The translations under genes and the position numbers were made by a program. From Candidatus Latescibacterota bacterium (GTDB lineage Bacteria; Krumholzibacteriota; Krumholzibacteriia; Krumholzibacteriales; Krumholzibacteriaceae): a stretch of DNA of 39,574 nucleotides. Position 1 is the stretch's first letter; every line of letters starts with the position of its first letter. Of the stretch, positions 1 through 8,283 are shown in pieces. Below the pieces are notes generated by a model, which was given only the letters and a program-made list of their open reading frames with translations, ran no database searches and was not told the DNA's origin. Where the stretch lies: assembly GCA_019038625.1 (NCBI GenBank), contig JAHOYU010000104.1, positions 1 through 39,574 of the forward strand, in the 5' to 3' direction.

Positions 1-32
1 CATCGCTGGATCTCGGGCTCTTTGTCCGTCAT
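1..32 (-). CDS. Start of an unidentified CDS, cut by the window edge
   Basis: Only the first ten codons are visible (MTDKEPEIQR, then the edge). An ATG at 32-30 is preceded by a strong ribosome binding site (GGAGGG, about 36-43) at good spacing, which is why I call it. It lies just downstream of the broken YgjP-like gene on the same strand. The product cannot be identified from ten residues. Confidence 0.45.
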   Translation of the reverse strand, partial: MTDKEPEIQR

Positions 33-67
33 TTTTCCCTCCTTTACTGAACTCCGATATTAGCATA

Positions 68-379
68 TCATCTGTCCAGTTCCAAAGGGGGACGGTATAC
101 GATCACCTGCATCAGGTATCGTTTGCCCCAGACATAGTGGCTCTCGCGGTCGACAAAGTCCCGCCGCGTCACGCGATCCTGCGCCCGTATATTCTTCTGA
201 TGCTTTTTGATCCAGTCAAGCTTGGAGATGGCGAATACGCGGATACTCTCCATGCTCATATGCGATGGGGCCGAGATACGCACACGGCCTGTCGGAGGAT
301 GGATACTGAGACGAACTCTCTTAACCCTCTTCAGAACCACATCTATCACAATGTCGGTCAATGTGATCTGTTCTGCCAT
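68..379 (-). pseudogene. ygjP: Truncated YgjP/SprT-like M48-type metallopeptidase
   Basis: The 103-residue product (ATG at 379; a TTG at 382 is an alternative) matches the N-terminal half of YgjP/DUF45 proteins: the 'LSIHPPTGRVRISAPSHMS' strand region, 'AISKLDWIKKHQ' and 'RESHYVWGKRYLMQV'. The family is usually about 230-240 residues, with a zinc-binding HExxH helix in the second half. Here the frame stops after 'PPLELDR', so the whole catalytic half is missing and the product should be inactive. In many bacteria this gene sits directly downstream of hsdR of a type I restriction system, and the overlapping upstream remnant fits that arrangement. I infer a decayed restriction locus. Confidence 0.75.
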
Positions 380-462
380 CAATACTCACCCTGCACCTTT
401 ACGGTCAGGAAGATCCGCTCCACCTCGTCCTCATCCTGCGGGATTTTGTACAGGGCAGTATT
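379..462 (-). pseudogene. hsdR: C-terminal remnant of an HsdR-like restriction subunit
   Basis: An open frame without a start codon encodes about 27 residues, including 'ALYKIPQDEDEVERIF', after an in-frame stop at 465-463. Its TGA overlaps the ATG of the YgjP remnant (TGATG), as expected for a translationally coupled pair. Gene order (hsdR then YgjP-type peptidase) and the acidic C-terminal character suggest the last residues of a type I restriction R subunit. The match is from memory of the family and is not verified. The rest of the gene is gone, replaced at about 463-545 by sequence leading into the integron-like array. Confidence 0.4.
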
Positions 463-545
463 TCAGAATGTTAGTGCACAATTGGCTAACCGCCGACAAT
501 AACCAGCGCCGATAAAAGGGTTGAAATTTAGGAAAAGTAACAACT

Positions 546-611
546 TTCTTACGGTCCAGGCAATGAAAGCCGCACAATATTAGGCGTCTGCGTTCATTGC
601 CATTGTTATGC
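546..611 (-). other. Degenerate attC site ending the cassette array
   Basis: Read on the minus strand, the site opens with an intact R''-type box GCATAAC (611-605), right behind the stop of the TIR-GHKL gene. It then has 9-bp perfect inverted arms, GGCAATGAA (603-595) and TTCATTGCC (567-559). The distal box where GTTRRRY is expected reads GTAAGAA (552-546), so it has probably lost function. Its place after the last cassette gene fits the array end. It is less canonical than the other sites because the arms lack clear unpaired bases. Confidence 0.45.
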
Positions 612-615
612 ATTA

Positions 616-1593
616 TCATATCACAGGTAATTCTATTATTACTTTTGTTAACCAAGGCGTGAATTCGTCAGATTTGCCAATATTTCTTTTTAAAGGCATG
701 CTGCCGATGGCTATTTTTCCTGAATGCTTTTCGACTATCTGTTTTGTGTTAAATAATCCTATGCCTAATCCGGATTTGTCAAACATCGCAGCTTGACTAC
801 CCCTGTACCCTTTTTGGAAGATGCGCCTAACTTCAAAATCTTCAATAGGAAGGCCCACATTTTCAATTTCTATTTGTACGCATCCTTTCTTTCTAAATGG
901 ATTTATAACCACTGTAGAATATATGCTTTTTGCCACTTTGAAGGTATACTTTATTGCATTATGGAATATGTTCATAAATGATAAAGAAAGCGCTTGATCG
1001 TATCCATCCGATAAGGAAAACATCGAATCCTTATGGTTTTTAAGTATTAGTTTAATATCTCGCCGCTTTGCATAGTAATCAATATTTTCCATTGTTCTCT
1101 TCAACATACTTATTATATTTACATTTCCTGGTGGCTCTTCGGTATCGTATTCTTGTGATAAAGGGGGGGAATCTTTGTCAATTTCTCCTTTATTTAGTTT
1201 TATTATCTCCGCCATCCTCATTACACCAATATGCCAATCCGGATATAGCATTATGGGTGCAATTTTCTTGAGTTGGGGTTGTGTGGGATCAGAATCGTCC
1301 AGTTGTCCGCGAATTATTTGCCCTCCTGCATGTTTCTTTTCTATAATTCTTAAGGCCTCGTTAATTTCATATTTTGCGTATCTGCCATTATGAACAAAGT
1401 CTCTTGAAACAAGAGCAATTATTGTATCAACCTCCCTCAGTCCCCTTGCAACATATAAAGGCCAATCTTTCTTGCCATATGACTTTTCTACGTCAATCCA
1501 AACTGAAAATCCTATATTTTCCAGATCTGATTTGAGTTTTAGTGCACTATTTTCATTTTCTCTTGCGTACGAGATAAAAAGCTCGCTTCTCAT
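616..1593 (-). CDS. TIR domain fused to a GHKL (histidine-kinase-type) ATPase; candidate defence protein
   Basis: The product has 325 residues. Residues 1 to about 135 form a TIR domain: it opens 'LFISYARENE', and the conserved helix has E76 in 'RYAKYEINEAL', the position of the catalytic glutamate in NAD-cleaving TIRs. After a linker (136-165), residues 166-325 form a GHKL ATPase with N box 'NIFHNAIKYT' (208-217), G1-like 'ENVGLPIE' (244-251) and G2 'GLGIGLF' (275-281). I see no phosphoacceptor HisKA helix, transmembrane segment or receiver partner, so it is unlikely to be an ordinary sensor kinase. It occupies a single cassette followed by an attC. Coding sequence is AT-rich relative to the chromosome to the right. 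An NADase triggered by the ATPase module is inferred, by analogy with TIR defence proteins. Confidence 0.8.
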   Translation of the reverse strand: MRSELFISYARENENSALKLKSDLENIGFSVWIDVEKSYGKKDWPLYVARGLREVDTIIALVSRDFVHNGRYAKYEINEALRIIEKKHAGGQIIRGQLDDSDPTQPQLKKIAPIMLYPDWHIGVMRMAEIIKLNKGEIDKDSPPLSQEYDTEEPPGNVNIISMLKRTMENIDYYAKRRDIKLILKNHKDSMFSLSDGYDQALSLSFMNIFHNAIKYTFKVAKSIYSTVVINPFRKKGCVQIEIENVGLPIEDFEVRRIFQKGYRGSQAAMFDKSGLGIGLFNTKQIVEKHSGKIAIGSMPLKRNIGKSDEFTPWLTKVIIELPVI

Positions 1594-1615
1594 TCTTTTA
1601 CCTAGTTTTTCTTTT

Positions 1616-1714
1616 GCTTAACGTTGGCTTCACCTGCAAGCGTGGCTGGCGCGGCCTGTGCGCCAGCACAAGACGTGACAGGCGCGATTGTCAGTGTGCA
1701 AGCTCTTGTTATGT
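1616..1714 (-). other. attC recombination site (99 bp) after the anticodon-nuclease-like gene
   Basis: The core boxes are ACATAAC (1714-1708) and GTTAAGC (1622-1616) on the minus strand. The arms GCTTGCACACTGACA and TGCAGGTGAAGC pair over 12 bp once three unpaired bases on the first arm (G, A, A) are left out; such extrahelical bases are the hallmark by which the integrase reads attC polarity. A second inner hairpin (CTGGCGC/GCGCCAG) fills the long variable tip. It lies 33 bp after the stop of the upstream gene, as usual for a cassette. Confidence 0.72.
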
Positions 1715-1747
1715 GTAATTCTATATTCCGCTGTCTGCTTCTCAAAG

Positions 1748-3916
1748 CTAATTCCGTGACATCTGGCTGTAGTGATCGGAATACCCCGTCTTCTCAAACA
1801 CCAAACACAGACCTTCCTTGAAGGAATCGTAATCAAATTCTTTCAGATCAAATATGTTCTGCCCCAACGAATGTGACTCACGATTAACGTAGCGACAGAA
1901 CGCCTGGTACTTGGTGTCCTGTAGTTCAGGCATCTGGAATACGTTGTTCAGGTCTTTCCTCTTTACGAAGTTGAAGAAGTACTCAACGATGTTTCTCATA
2001 CAATTGGCAAGCAAGGCAGGTGGTTGGCTGGAATCGTTGACGACCTCCCAATACGACTGGTAGTCGTTCTGAATTTCTTCGTACTTCATATCCAGTATCT
2101 GACTGCCTACGGAATTCTTCACGATACGGAACAATTTCTGCGTACTCTTTCGCCGTTCGTGATTCGGGTCTGTCAACTCGTAGAAGAAATACAAACTATG
2201 CGTTAGAACAAAGACCTGTGTGAAGCGCCTAGACTGAAAGAACAGGCGTTTAATGAGCTGTCCCACATTGAAAATGTAGATATGGGACAGGCTAGAAATC
2301 GGATCATCAATCACAGCTATACGTTGCGTCGCGGTATCATCCGCACTGAGTCGGCCCACGCAGAGCTCGCAGAAATAGAGAAAGCTGATGATCATCTTTT
2401 CGCCTTCGCTCAGGGTATGGAAAGCATCATCAGTTTGGCTGGAACGCACTATTCGGTACAGCCTGTCTGAGTGTTTGCTAATTCTGAAGTCTTCAATTCC
2501 GAGATCAAGTAATCCGGCATTGATGTTCTCTATTGCCTGATCAATGTTTACGGTCTCTTTCTGAACTGCCGATATGATCTTCTTCTGCGCACCAATATGA
2601 TTCTCAAGCACTACTGTTTCTTTTTCCAGAACTCCCGTCTTGCTCTGTGCGTCTTCGCTATCCTGCGAGTACCGCGATATCGTCTGGTCGTACTGCCATC
2701 GCATCAACTGCCAGAACTGGACTTTCAACGCTTCCAAGGATGCGTCTCTGTCAGCAATCTTCGCGTTGTGCTTCCGAATGCGAACGTTGACGCGATCCAT
2801 TGCATCATTGAATGCATCGAATGCAGGCATGGAATCATCTAGCGTTGTTCCTGTACGCGGGTTCTTGAGTTTGTCCTGAATCCTCCGGGCATTACCTTCA
2901 AGCAACTGAACGCAATCACTATAAAGCTTCTCTATCTCTGCTTTGGATTCCGCTGCAAATACGTGGGTGGTGTATTCCGAAGCACTGGGCAAGCTTTCGA
3001 TTGCAGCGCGGTACGCTGTTTCGAGGCCGACAAGAGTTGATACGGCCTCCATATATTCTTGGTCAAAATACTCCGTGATGTTTTCAACTAGCACCGAAGT
3101 GATTGTGCGCTCCTGGCAGAACGGGCACAGGCTGCCTTGGCCGTCTATTTCCGCTGGCAGATATTCGAGTCCCTCCTTCACCCAGTCCGAGTTCTCAAGC
3201 TCCTTGATTAGATCTGCTACAACACTGTCATCGTTGCCGACGATTGCTTTGCTGAGCAGCGTATGTGACTCTACAGAGCGTTGAGAAAACGTGAGTTTTG
3301 GGAGCTCATCTAGAGGCAGAGCGGCTGTGTCCTGCAGGGTCTCGACATCCTTCTTCAGTTTAGGGATGTCTACACTGGGCTCGTCGTTGGGTTTCGCGAG
3401 TGACAAGACATGGGAGAAGAGTTTTCCCTTTTGGCCTTTGAGGCCGTCCAGACAGTACTCAAGCACTCGATCGCCGCCGCAATAATTGGTCTTGATCTTC
3501 CAGATCTCATCTACGGCGTTCTGCTTCTGTCTATCAAAGTCGTCTTGGGCTTTAGCCTTCTCTTCTTGCTTCTTGAGAATGGATTGCTCAAGACCGTCTA
3601 GTTGTGTCTGGGCCAAGGATATCTTTTCCTCTGCCGCTTTGTTCTCTTTGGAGAGACTGAATATTCCCTTTAGGCTATCTGCTTCGTAGAAATGTTCTCG
3701 AATGAACGACTGATTATATACGAGAATGGCGTTCGTCGATTCGGGATTTATTTTGCAGTCCCCGAATCTCGGGGCGTCCGGTTTGTAAAGGAAGTCAGAG
3801 ACTATTGATTTGCCGGTTCCGTTCAGTCCATAGATCAGATTGACTTTCTTGTCAGTTGTGAGAGAGGTCAGCGCTTTATAACTTGCGACCTTCGACATTT
3901 GTATCTCTGCAATCAC
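1748..3916 (-). CDS. PrrC/RloC-like ABC-type ATPase with putative anticodon-nuclease C-terminus
   Basis: The 722-residue product starts at GTG (3916) behind GGAGG. It has the AAA_13 layout: Walker A 'GLNGTGKS' (30-37), coiled-coil arms at about 95-135 and 385-465, a zinc-hook-like 'CPFC' (264-267), ABC signature 'LSEGEK' (502-507), Walker B 'IAVIDDPISSL' (533-543) and an H-loop His573. The C-terminal region carries R641-x3-E645 ('RNIVE') and H682 ('NRESHS'), which resembles the Arg-Glu-His catalytic set of the PrrC/RloC tRNA anticodon nucleases; the E-to-H spacing is slightly longer than in PrrC. The zinc hook points to the RloC branch. The likely role is abortive infection: sensing DNA damage or phage inhibitors and cutting a tRNA. 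It forms one cassette with its attC. tRNA cleavage is inferred, not shown. Confidence 0.78.
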   Translation of the reverse strand: MIAEIQMSKVASYKALTSLTTDKKVNLIYGLNGTGKSIVSDFLYKPDAPRFGDCKINPESTNAILVYNQSFIREHFYEADSLKGIFSLSKENKAAEEKISLAQTQLDGLEQSILKKQEEKAKAQDDFDRQKQNAVDEIWKIKTNYCGGDRVLEYCLDGLKGQKGKLFSHVLSLAKPNDEPSVDIPKLKKDVETLQDTAALPLDELPKLTFSQRSVESHTLLSKAIVGNDDSVVADLIKELENSDWVKEGLEYLPAEIDGQGSLCPFCQERTITSVLVENITEYFDQEYMEAVSTLVGLETAYRAAIESLPSASEYTTHVFAAESKAEIEKLYSDCVQLLEGNARRIQDKLKNPRTGTTLDDSMPAFDAFNDAMDRVNVRIRKHNAKIADRDASLEALKVQFWQLMRWQYDQTISRYSQDSEDAQSKTGVLEKETVVLENHIGAQKKIISAVQKETVNIDQAIENINAGLLDLGIEDFRISKHSDRLYRIVRSSQTDDAFHTLSEGEKMIISFLYFCELCVGRLSADDTATQRIAVIDDPISSLSHIYIFNVGQLIKRLFFQSRRFTQVFVLTHSLYFFYELTDPNHERRKSTQKLFRIVKNSVGSQILDMKYEEIQNDYQSYWEVVNDSSQPPALLANCMRNIVEYFFNFVKRKDLNNVFQMPELQDTKYQAFCRYVNRESHSLGQNIFDLKEFDYDSFKEGLCLVFEKTGYSDHYSQMSRN

Positions 3917-3941
3917 AAATGCTCCTCCATTGATTCAGAAC

Positions 3942-4013
3942 ACATAACGACTAAAATCACCTGTTTTTGTGGAGCGCAGCGGAATAAAAGTCAGGTGCAT
4001 TTTATTGTTATAC
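3942..4013 (-). other. attC recombination site (72 bp) after the Gabija-like pair
   Basis: The core boxes on the minus strand are GTATAAC (4013-4007) and GTTATGT (3948-3942). The arms AAAATGCACCTG and CAGGTGATTTT pair perfectly over 11 bp when one G is left unpaired, the classic extrahelical G of the L'' arm. The tip is about 28 nt of unpaired sequence. The site starts 26 bp after the helicase stop codon and ends 26 bp before the next start. Confidence 0.78.
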
Positions 4014-4039
4014 AATTCACGTTTAGGCACTCAACCTTC

Positions 4040-5917
4040 TCAAATATCTATGATTTCGTCATCCTCAAACCACCCTGCATTCTTCAAGTGGGTGGTTACC
4101 TTCTCCTTTTCGACTGTGTACGCCACGATGGCCAGGCTGTTTTTGGTCCGACTGCATGTGACATAGAATAGTCGTCGTGTCCTGTCGACAGCTGTTTCTT
4201 TCCCATCTGCGAGATTCCTCTGATCAGTTGATGTTGGTTCTTTCGCTCCGAATAGCTTGTCGTAGCTAAACATAAATCCGCGAGCTTCGTTATCGTCCAA
4301 AATCACCATCACACGCGGATACTCCAATCCTTTGATTCCCTGATGGGTCCCAAATGGAGATTCATCCGAGATATATTGGACATAGGATTTCAGTTGGCTA
4401 AATGGAGCGGTAAGAGCCTTGTCCCATGCATCAATGCTTGGATCGTGGGCAGATTCAGCGGGATCATCAGCATCACTCTCATCTTCTGCTGAATCCGGTC
4501 GAGATATGACAGGTGCAAATACGTCAGGTATGGCAAGCAGCCCGATAGCCGCAATTGCTTTCAGAACAGCTATCAGGGATGGATCGTTGTCGTCGTCCCA
4601 CAGGGTAAAGAGCGATCTTACAGTATCGTCGGCTTTGTGGATCTCATCCATTGGCGATTTGCTGAGTTTCAGTGTGTCAGCGGATACAAGCGGGGATTTC
4701 TTGACAATTCGCGCAACAGCAAATCTATCCGCTGATTGCAGTGCCGTTACCAGAGGAAGCACCTTCTGCGCGAAAAACGGAATACCGCTTAATGTTCCAT
4801 CAAGCAATCCGGTCTTGAACTTTGCAACTTGATAGAGCGGTTCGAAGAAGTCACTAAACCCACCTCGCCTCGCGGCCATGTGATGCTCAAGCGTGAGTGT
4901 CTTCACTTCTCTATTCTCTCCAAACCACTGATTGTCTGATGTGACTTCAGCCATCCTTCTGGCAATCTCTGATTCGACAGCGGTCTTGTTGGTCTCATCA
5001 CCATCTTGCACAAGGAACAGTCGGACAAATCCCTCTGAAGCATCTTCTCTTGGCTCCTGTGCTTGCCCATCTGCTTCGGCTCTGATCGTGTTGATGAGCC
5101 TTACGATGCGCTTTGGGCATCTATGGTTGATAGTAATAGCAGGCTTTGCCCAGTCATCTGGAATTGCTTTCGCGATACCCGTTTTCCCGTCTGAATATAT
5201 TCGCTGCATTTCATCCCCGAAGAGAGCCAAACAGAATTCCTTTGAATGCTCTTGCTGAACGGCAAGAAACGCATCGATCAAATCCTTCTGGGTGTCTTGA
5301 ACTTCGTCAACAAGCAGGATCGGATACTTGCGAATCAGAATTCGCTGCATCAGCAGCTTATCTGCAAGAAACGCAGTCGAAATACAGATGACTTCTGTGT
5401 GATTCAGTGAGTTCTTGCCGATGTTGTCGCCATTCGGATTGTAAGCGAAGTACTTGATTGTATCGAGACGAGCCAACCGCGCCTTCTTCTTCTCGATCTG
5501 TACAACACGATCAGCAGAAGCCTTACCAGCTCTGCCCTTTCGCTGCTTTTCTTCGAGGTCGCTGATTTGGGTTGTCAGATTGTGATCGAGCCACTCGCGA
5601 ATATCGTCATGATATGATCGAATCAGTTCCCAAGCAAAGCTGTGAATAGTGGATATTGAGAATATCGGATCGTAATAGGTTCGGTGCTTGATCTCATCAC
5701 ATGCAGCATTCGTATACGTGATGACGCCAACATTCCGACCGGAAAGACGGAAAGACTGGCCATGCTTCTCGCGAAACTTCTTCATTGCTTCAACAACGGC
5801 GCGCGTCTTCCCAGACCCGGCACCGGCAAACAGGAATAAACTCCTGGGATTATCCAGACTGAGACAGTTCGCCATGACATCGGCGAGCTCAGTGGTCTGC
5901 GCGGCAGGATCAGGCAT
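4040..5917 (-). CDS. UvrD/Rep-type superfamily 1 helicase, GajB-like (Gabija-type defence)
   Basis: I start the gene at ATG 5917 (MPDPAAQ...), 625 residues, because GGAGG lies 6 nt upstream and the ATG overlaps the preceding TGA by 8 bp; the open frame extends to 6001 without such a site. The motifs are those of a 3'-5' SF1A helicase: Walker A 'AGAGSGKT' (31-38), Ia 'VITYTNAACDEI', II 'LLVDEVQD' (202-208), III 'FGDEMQRIY' (233-241), IV 'INHRCP' (263-268), V 'THQGIKGLEYPRV' and VI 'RLFYVTCSRTKNSL'. Translational coupling to an OLD-family nuclease makes this the Gabija arrangement (GajA+GajB). It is longer than typical GajB (about 500 residues), so it may belong to a divergent class 2 OLD/UvrD branch. 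Confidence 0.85.
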   Translation of the reverse strand: MPDPAAQTTELADVMANCLSLDNPRSLFLFAGAGSGKTRAVVEAMKKFREKHGQSFRLSGRNVGVITYTNAACDEIKHRTYYDPIFSISTIHSFAWELIRSYHDDIREWLDHNLTTQISDLEEKQRKGRAGKASADRVVQIEKKKARLARLDTIKYFAYNPNGDNIGKNSLNHTEVICISTAFLADKLLMQRILIRKYPILLVDEVQDTQKDLIDAFLAVQQEHSKEFCLALFGDEMQRIYSDGKTGIAKAIPDDWAKPAITINHRCPKRIVRLINTIRAEADGQAQEPREDASEGFVRLFLVQDGDETNKTAVESEIARRMAEVTSDNQWFGENREVKTLTLEHHMAARRGGFSDFFEPLYQVAKFKTGLLDGTLSGIPFFAQKVLPLVTALQSADRFAVARIVKKSPLVSADTLKLSKSPMDEIHKADDTVRSLFTLWDDDNDPSLIAVLKAIAAIGLLAIPDVFAPVISRPDSAEDESDADDPAESAHDPSIDAWDKALTAPFSQLKSYVQYISDESPFGTHQGIKGLEYPRVMVILDDNEARGFMFSYDKLFGAKEPTSTDQRNLADGKETAVDRTRRLFYVTCSRTKNSLAIVAYTVEKEKVTTHLKNAGWFEDDEIIDI

Positions 5918-8165
5918 TCTTGGCCTCCGTTGTTGCGGAGGCCAGGAAATCCTGTTTTCTTTCAGCCAGTTTGACTTCCAGCCATTCAAGCCCTTCAGCA
6001 ATGTAGGCTGGAGGCTTCAACTCGCTTGGCTCGGTAAGATAGAGCAATTCCAAAGCCATCCCGGCTTTACTCCCTGCCCCTAAGCTGTTGAACATCTCAT
6101 TTGCGGCTTCGGGCAAAGTGGGTTTATCAAGGGCTTCTGCAAGCTTCTTCAGTAGGCCTGTGGGGGCCGAATATCCCCGGAACAATTCCAGATTGGTCAG
6201 AGCCAACGAATCTTCAAACGTGTACGGAATGGTTTCTTCTTCAGTAGAGTCATACTTGTACTTGAGCATTATCGGACATTGATAAGCTACCCTGATCTGC
6301 TCATTGTCAGACTGCTTGTCATCGTTGGAACAATCCAGGATTTCATCCAGCGATTGCTTCTTGGGAAGCCATTTCTTAAGTGTGGCATTGCCAGTTCGAT
6401 ACTTCTTGCCCCGTTCGGGAAATATCTTTGCAGTGCCGGTCTCACCGATTGAATCCAAATCCGTGATCACAAGCGAAAGAAGGCCCAGTGTTGCAAGGAG
6501 TGGTTTCAAGCGGTGTGCGTGACTGCCGCCAATCTCAAGCAAGGAGATATAGCTTTGATCCAGCTTCTTGAATCCATTCTTTATGAAATGCGGAACCAGC
6601 ATTCGTTCCGCCGATCCTTCGACAAGAATGGCCGCATCAGCAAAGAATAGATCACAATGCGTCGACTTGATGTAGCGTGTCGCAAATTTCGATGTCTCTG
6701 AAGTACTCCCGAACGTCTTGGAGAGATTCACAACAGTCGCGGAAGGTATCTCTCCTTTCTGCGCTGCGGGTTTGCGCCGAAAATAGCGCAAGCACGTAAA
6801 ATCCAACTCGTGCGCTATATGCGATGAATGCGTGCTGACAATCATCTGAGTATTGAGCTGAGGCCCTGCGAGTTTTGCATGGTTGCGCAGCACCGCATAA
6901 GCCCTCTTGATAAATACCTGCTGAACCTGCGCGTGCAGGTGAGCTTCCGGCTCTTCAATGAGAACAATGTGAAGCGGCTCGATAATGGTCTCATCACCGC
7001 TCTGCTTTCTTGCCGCTTTGCCAACCCGCATCCATTCGTCCCTGAACCGAATCAGGCTGAATACCATGGAGATAAGGTTCTGATACCCCAACCCGTTATA
7101 CTGTTCCGGTAGCGACAAGGCGGCGGTGTCGACACCTTCGGGCAGAACATCAAACTGAACGGCGGCCTTGTGGTCCAAGGTGTCAACAGCACGGAGTTCG
7201 CTGGTCAGAGAAATACGCGGGTCGCTGAAACCCGGATAGTTCAAGCCCTCAAGTTCGCCAATTGCAGGCTTGAAACTTGTTCTTAGCTTCTCGTCAAATA
7301 TCGCCTTTGCCTCTTCGATGGCTTCCAGGGCTTCAATATCGCTGGCATCTGGAGAGTCTGAAGGATTCAAATGCTTGGTGAAATATTGCCGGAGCTGAGT
7401 GGACAAGCTCGCAAATGTGCCCCGTGACTCATCTTCAGTGGTGGGATCTGAGAATCCCCTTTGGGCCGTGATAACGTCAATCTTGAAGAGACCGTCAAAT
7501 GGGTCCCGGTCCATCGGTTCACTGTCAGCAGGAAGCGGCTGGGGTCTAGCCACTCCTTTCTCTGGATCACAGCATTTCGCAGGGTCCAGGATGTACGCCT
7601 TTACCTCAAACTGTTCTCGAAGAGTCCTGTCCAGGAAATTGCGCATTGATCCCGGCCATAAGGATAATCTGCGCTTCCCTTTTGATGAATCGGATGGTTC
7701 GGTGTCTCGGGCCGCTTGATAGGCATCGCGAAAGTCTTTGTACAGCTTTTCAATGTTAATAGGGGCGAATACCAGCCGGACACCGAGTTTCTGCTTAGGT
7801 GTCCAGTCAAGTGTTGGGAGCAGATGAATAACATGGTGGATATCCGCATCAGCGGCATTAAGCCAGATATCGATGGATGGCAAATACGGCAGCCATTGTG
7901 CGAGGGTAAGGTCTGGCAAAGTGTCGTCGTCTGCACTTACCCAATGTGTGCCGATTTGATTGATCTGCGACCAATTCGACAGAGTGAAGTCCGTGGTTGC
8001 GATATTGTTGCGACGGTGCTTCTTGAGGAACAGACTCATCGAATCTATCGCGGAGGTCTTGCCGCTATTATTCGCGCCGACCAGAATCGTTTCCTGTGAA
8101 GCAATTTCTACCCTGCAGGATTTGAGTTTGCGGAAGTTCTGGATCTCAACAAAATCAATGTTCAT
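5910..8165 (-). CDS. OLD-family ATPase/TOPRIM nuclease, GajA-like (Gabija-type defence)
   Basis: ATG at 8165 (MNIDFVEIQNF...) is chosen over the in-frame upstream start at 8228 because GAGG lies just before it and upstream codons run into the attC. The 751-residue product has an N-terminal ABC-type ATPase with Walker A 'GANNSGKT' (30-37), Walker B 'HIVLIEEPEAHLH' (399-411) and 'MIVSTHSSHI' (441-450). A TOPRIM nuclease follows: 'ILVEGSAER' (513-521; E516, E520) and 'VITDLDS' (566-572; D569, D571). Family members are DNA endonucleases controlled by nucleotide binding. The following helicase gene overlaps it. Canonical GajA is about 580 residues; this one has extra sequence between the ATPase halves and after TOPRIM. 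Assignment to OLD nucleases is firm, Gabija membership likely. Confidence 0.85.
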   Translation of the reverse strand: MNIDFVEIQNFRKLKSCRVEIASQETILVGANNSGKTSAIDSMSLFLKKHRRNNIATTDFTLSNWSQINQIGTHWVSADDDTLPDLTLAQWLPYLPSIDIWLNAADADIHHVIHLLPTLDWTPKQKLGVRLVFAPINIEKLYKDFRDAYQAARDTEPSDSSKGKRRLSLWPGSMRNFLDRTLREQFEVKAYILDPAKCCDPEKGVARPQPLPADSEPMDRDPFDGLFKIDVITAQRGFSDPTTEDESRGTFASLSTQLRQYFTKHLNPSDSPDASDIEALEAIEEAKAIFDEKLRTSFKPAIGELEGLNYPGFSDPRISLTSELRAVDTLDHKAAVQFDVLPEGVDTAALSLPEQYNGLGYQNLISMVFSLIRFRDEWMRVGKAARKQSGDETIIEPLHIVLIEEPEAHLHAQVQQVFIKRAYAVLRNHAKLAGPQLNTQMIVSTHSSHIAHELDFTCLRYFRRKPAAQKGEIPSATVVNLSKTFGSTSETSKFATRYIKSTHCDLFFADAAILVEGSAERMLVPHFIKNGFKKLDQSYISLLEIGGSHAHRLKPLLATLGLLSLVITDLDSIGETGTAKIFPERGKKYRTGNATLKKWLPKKQSLDEILDCSNDDKQSDNEQIRVAYQCPIMLKYKYDSTEEETIPYTFEDSLALTNLELFRGYSAPTGLLKKLAEALDKPTLPEAANEMFNSLGAGSKAGMALELLYLTEPSELKPPAYIAEGLEWLEVKLAERKQDFLASATTEAKNA

Positions 8166-8212
8166 GTGGTTACCTCGGTTTCCCCGTGTCGCATTGGGAA
8201 ATAGCCTTATTT

Positions 8213-8272
8213 GTATAACGGTTGACATAACCGGCCCGCTGAAAGCGGGTCCGGTTCATGGAGTTGTTAGGC
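8213..8272 (-). other. attC recombination site (60 bp) after the two-helix membrane protein gene
   Basis: On the minus strand the boxes are GCCTAAC (8272-8266) and GTTATAC (8219-8213). The arms CATGAACCGGACCCGCT and AGCGGGCCGGTTATG form a 15-bp stem with a 3-nt loop once one G and one A on the first arm are left unpaired. That asymmetric pair of extrahelical bases is typical of attC and fixes its orientation as the same as its neighbours. The site begins 11 bp after the stop codon of the upstream gene. Confidence 0.85.
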
Positions 8273-8283
8273 GGCATGATCGT

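Noticed and set aside
616-1593. Reading the TIR-GHKL protein as an ordinary two-component sensor kinase
   Set aside because: There is no phosphoacceptor histidine helix, no membrane segment and no adjacent response regulator.
1630-1836. Minus-strand 68-residue open frame overlapping the attC after the RloC-like gene
   Set aside because: It lies inside the recombination site and the end of a confident gene, has no family features, and is explained by the attC.
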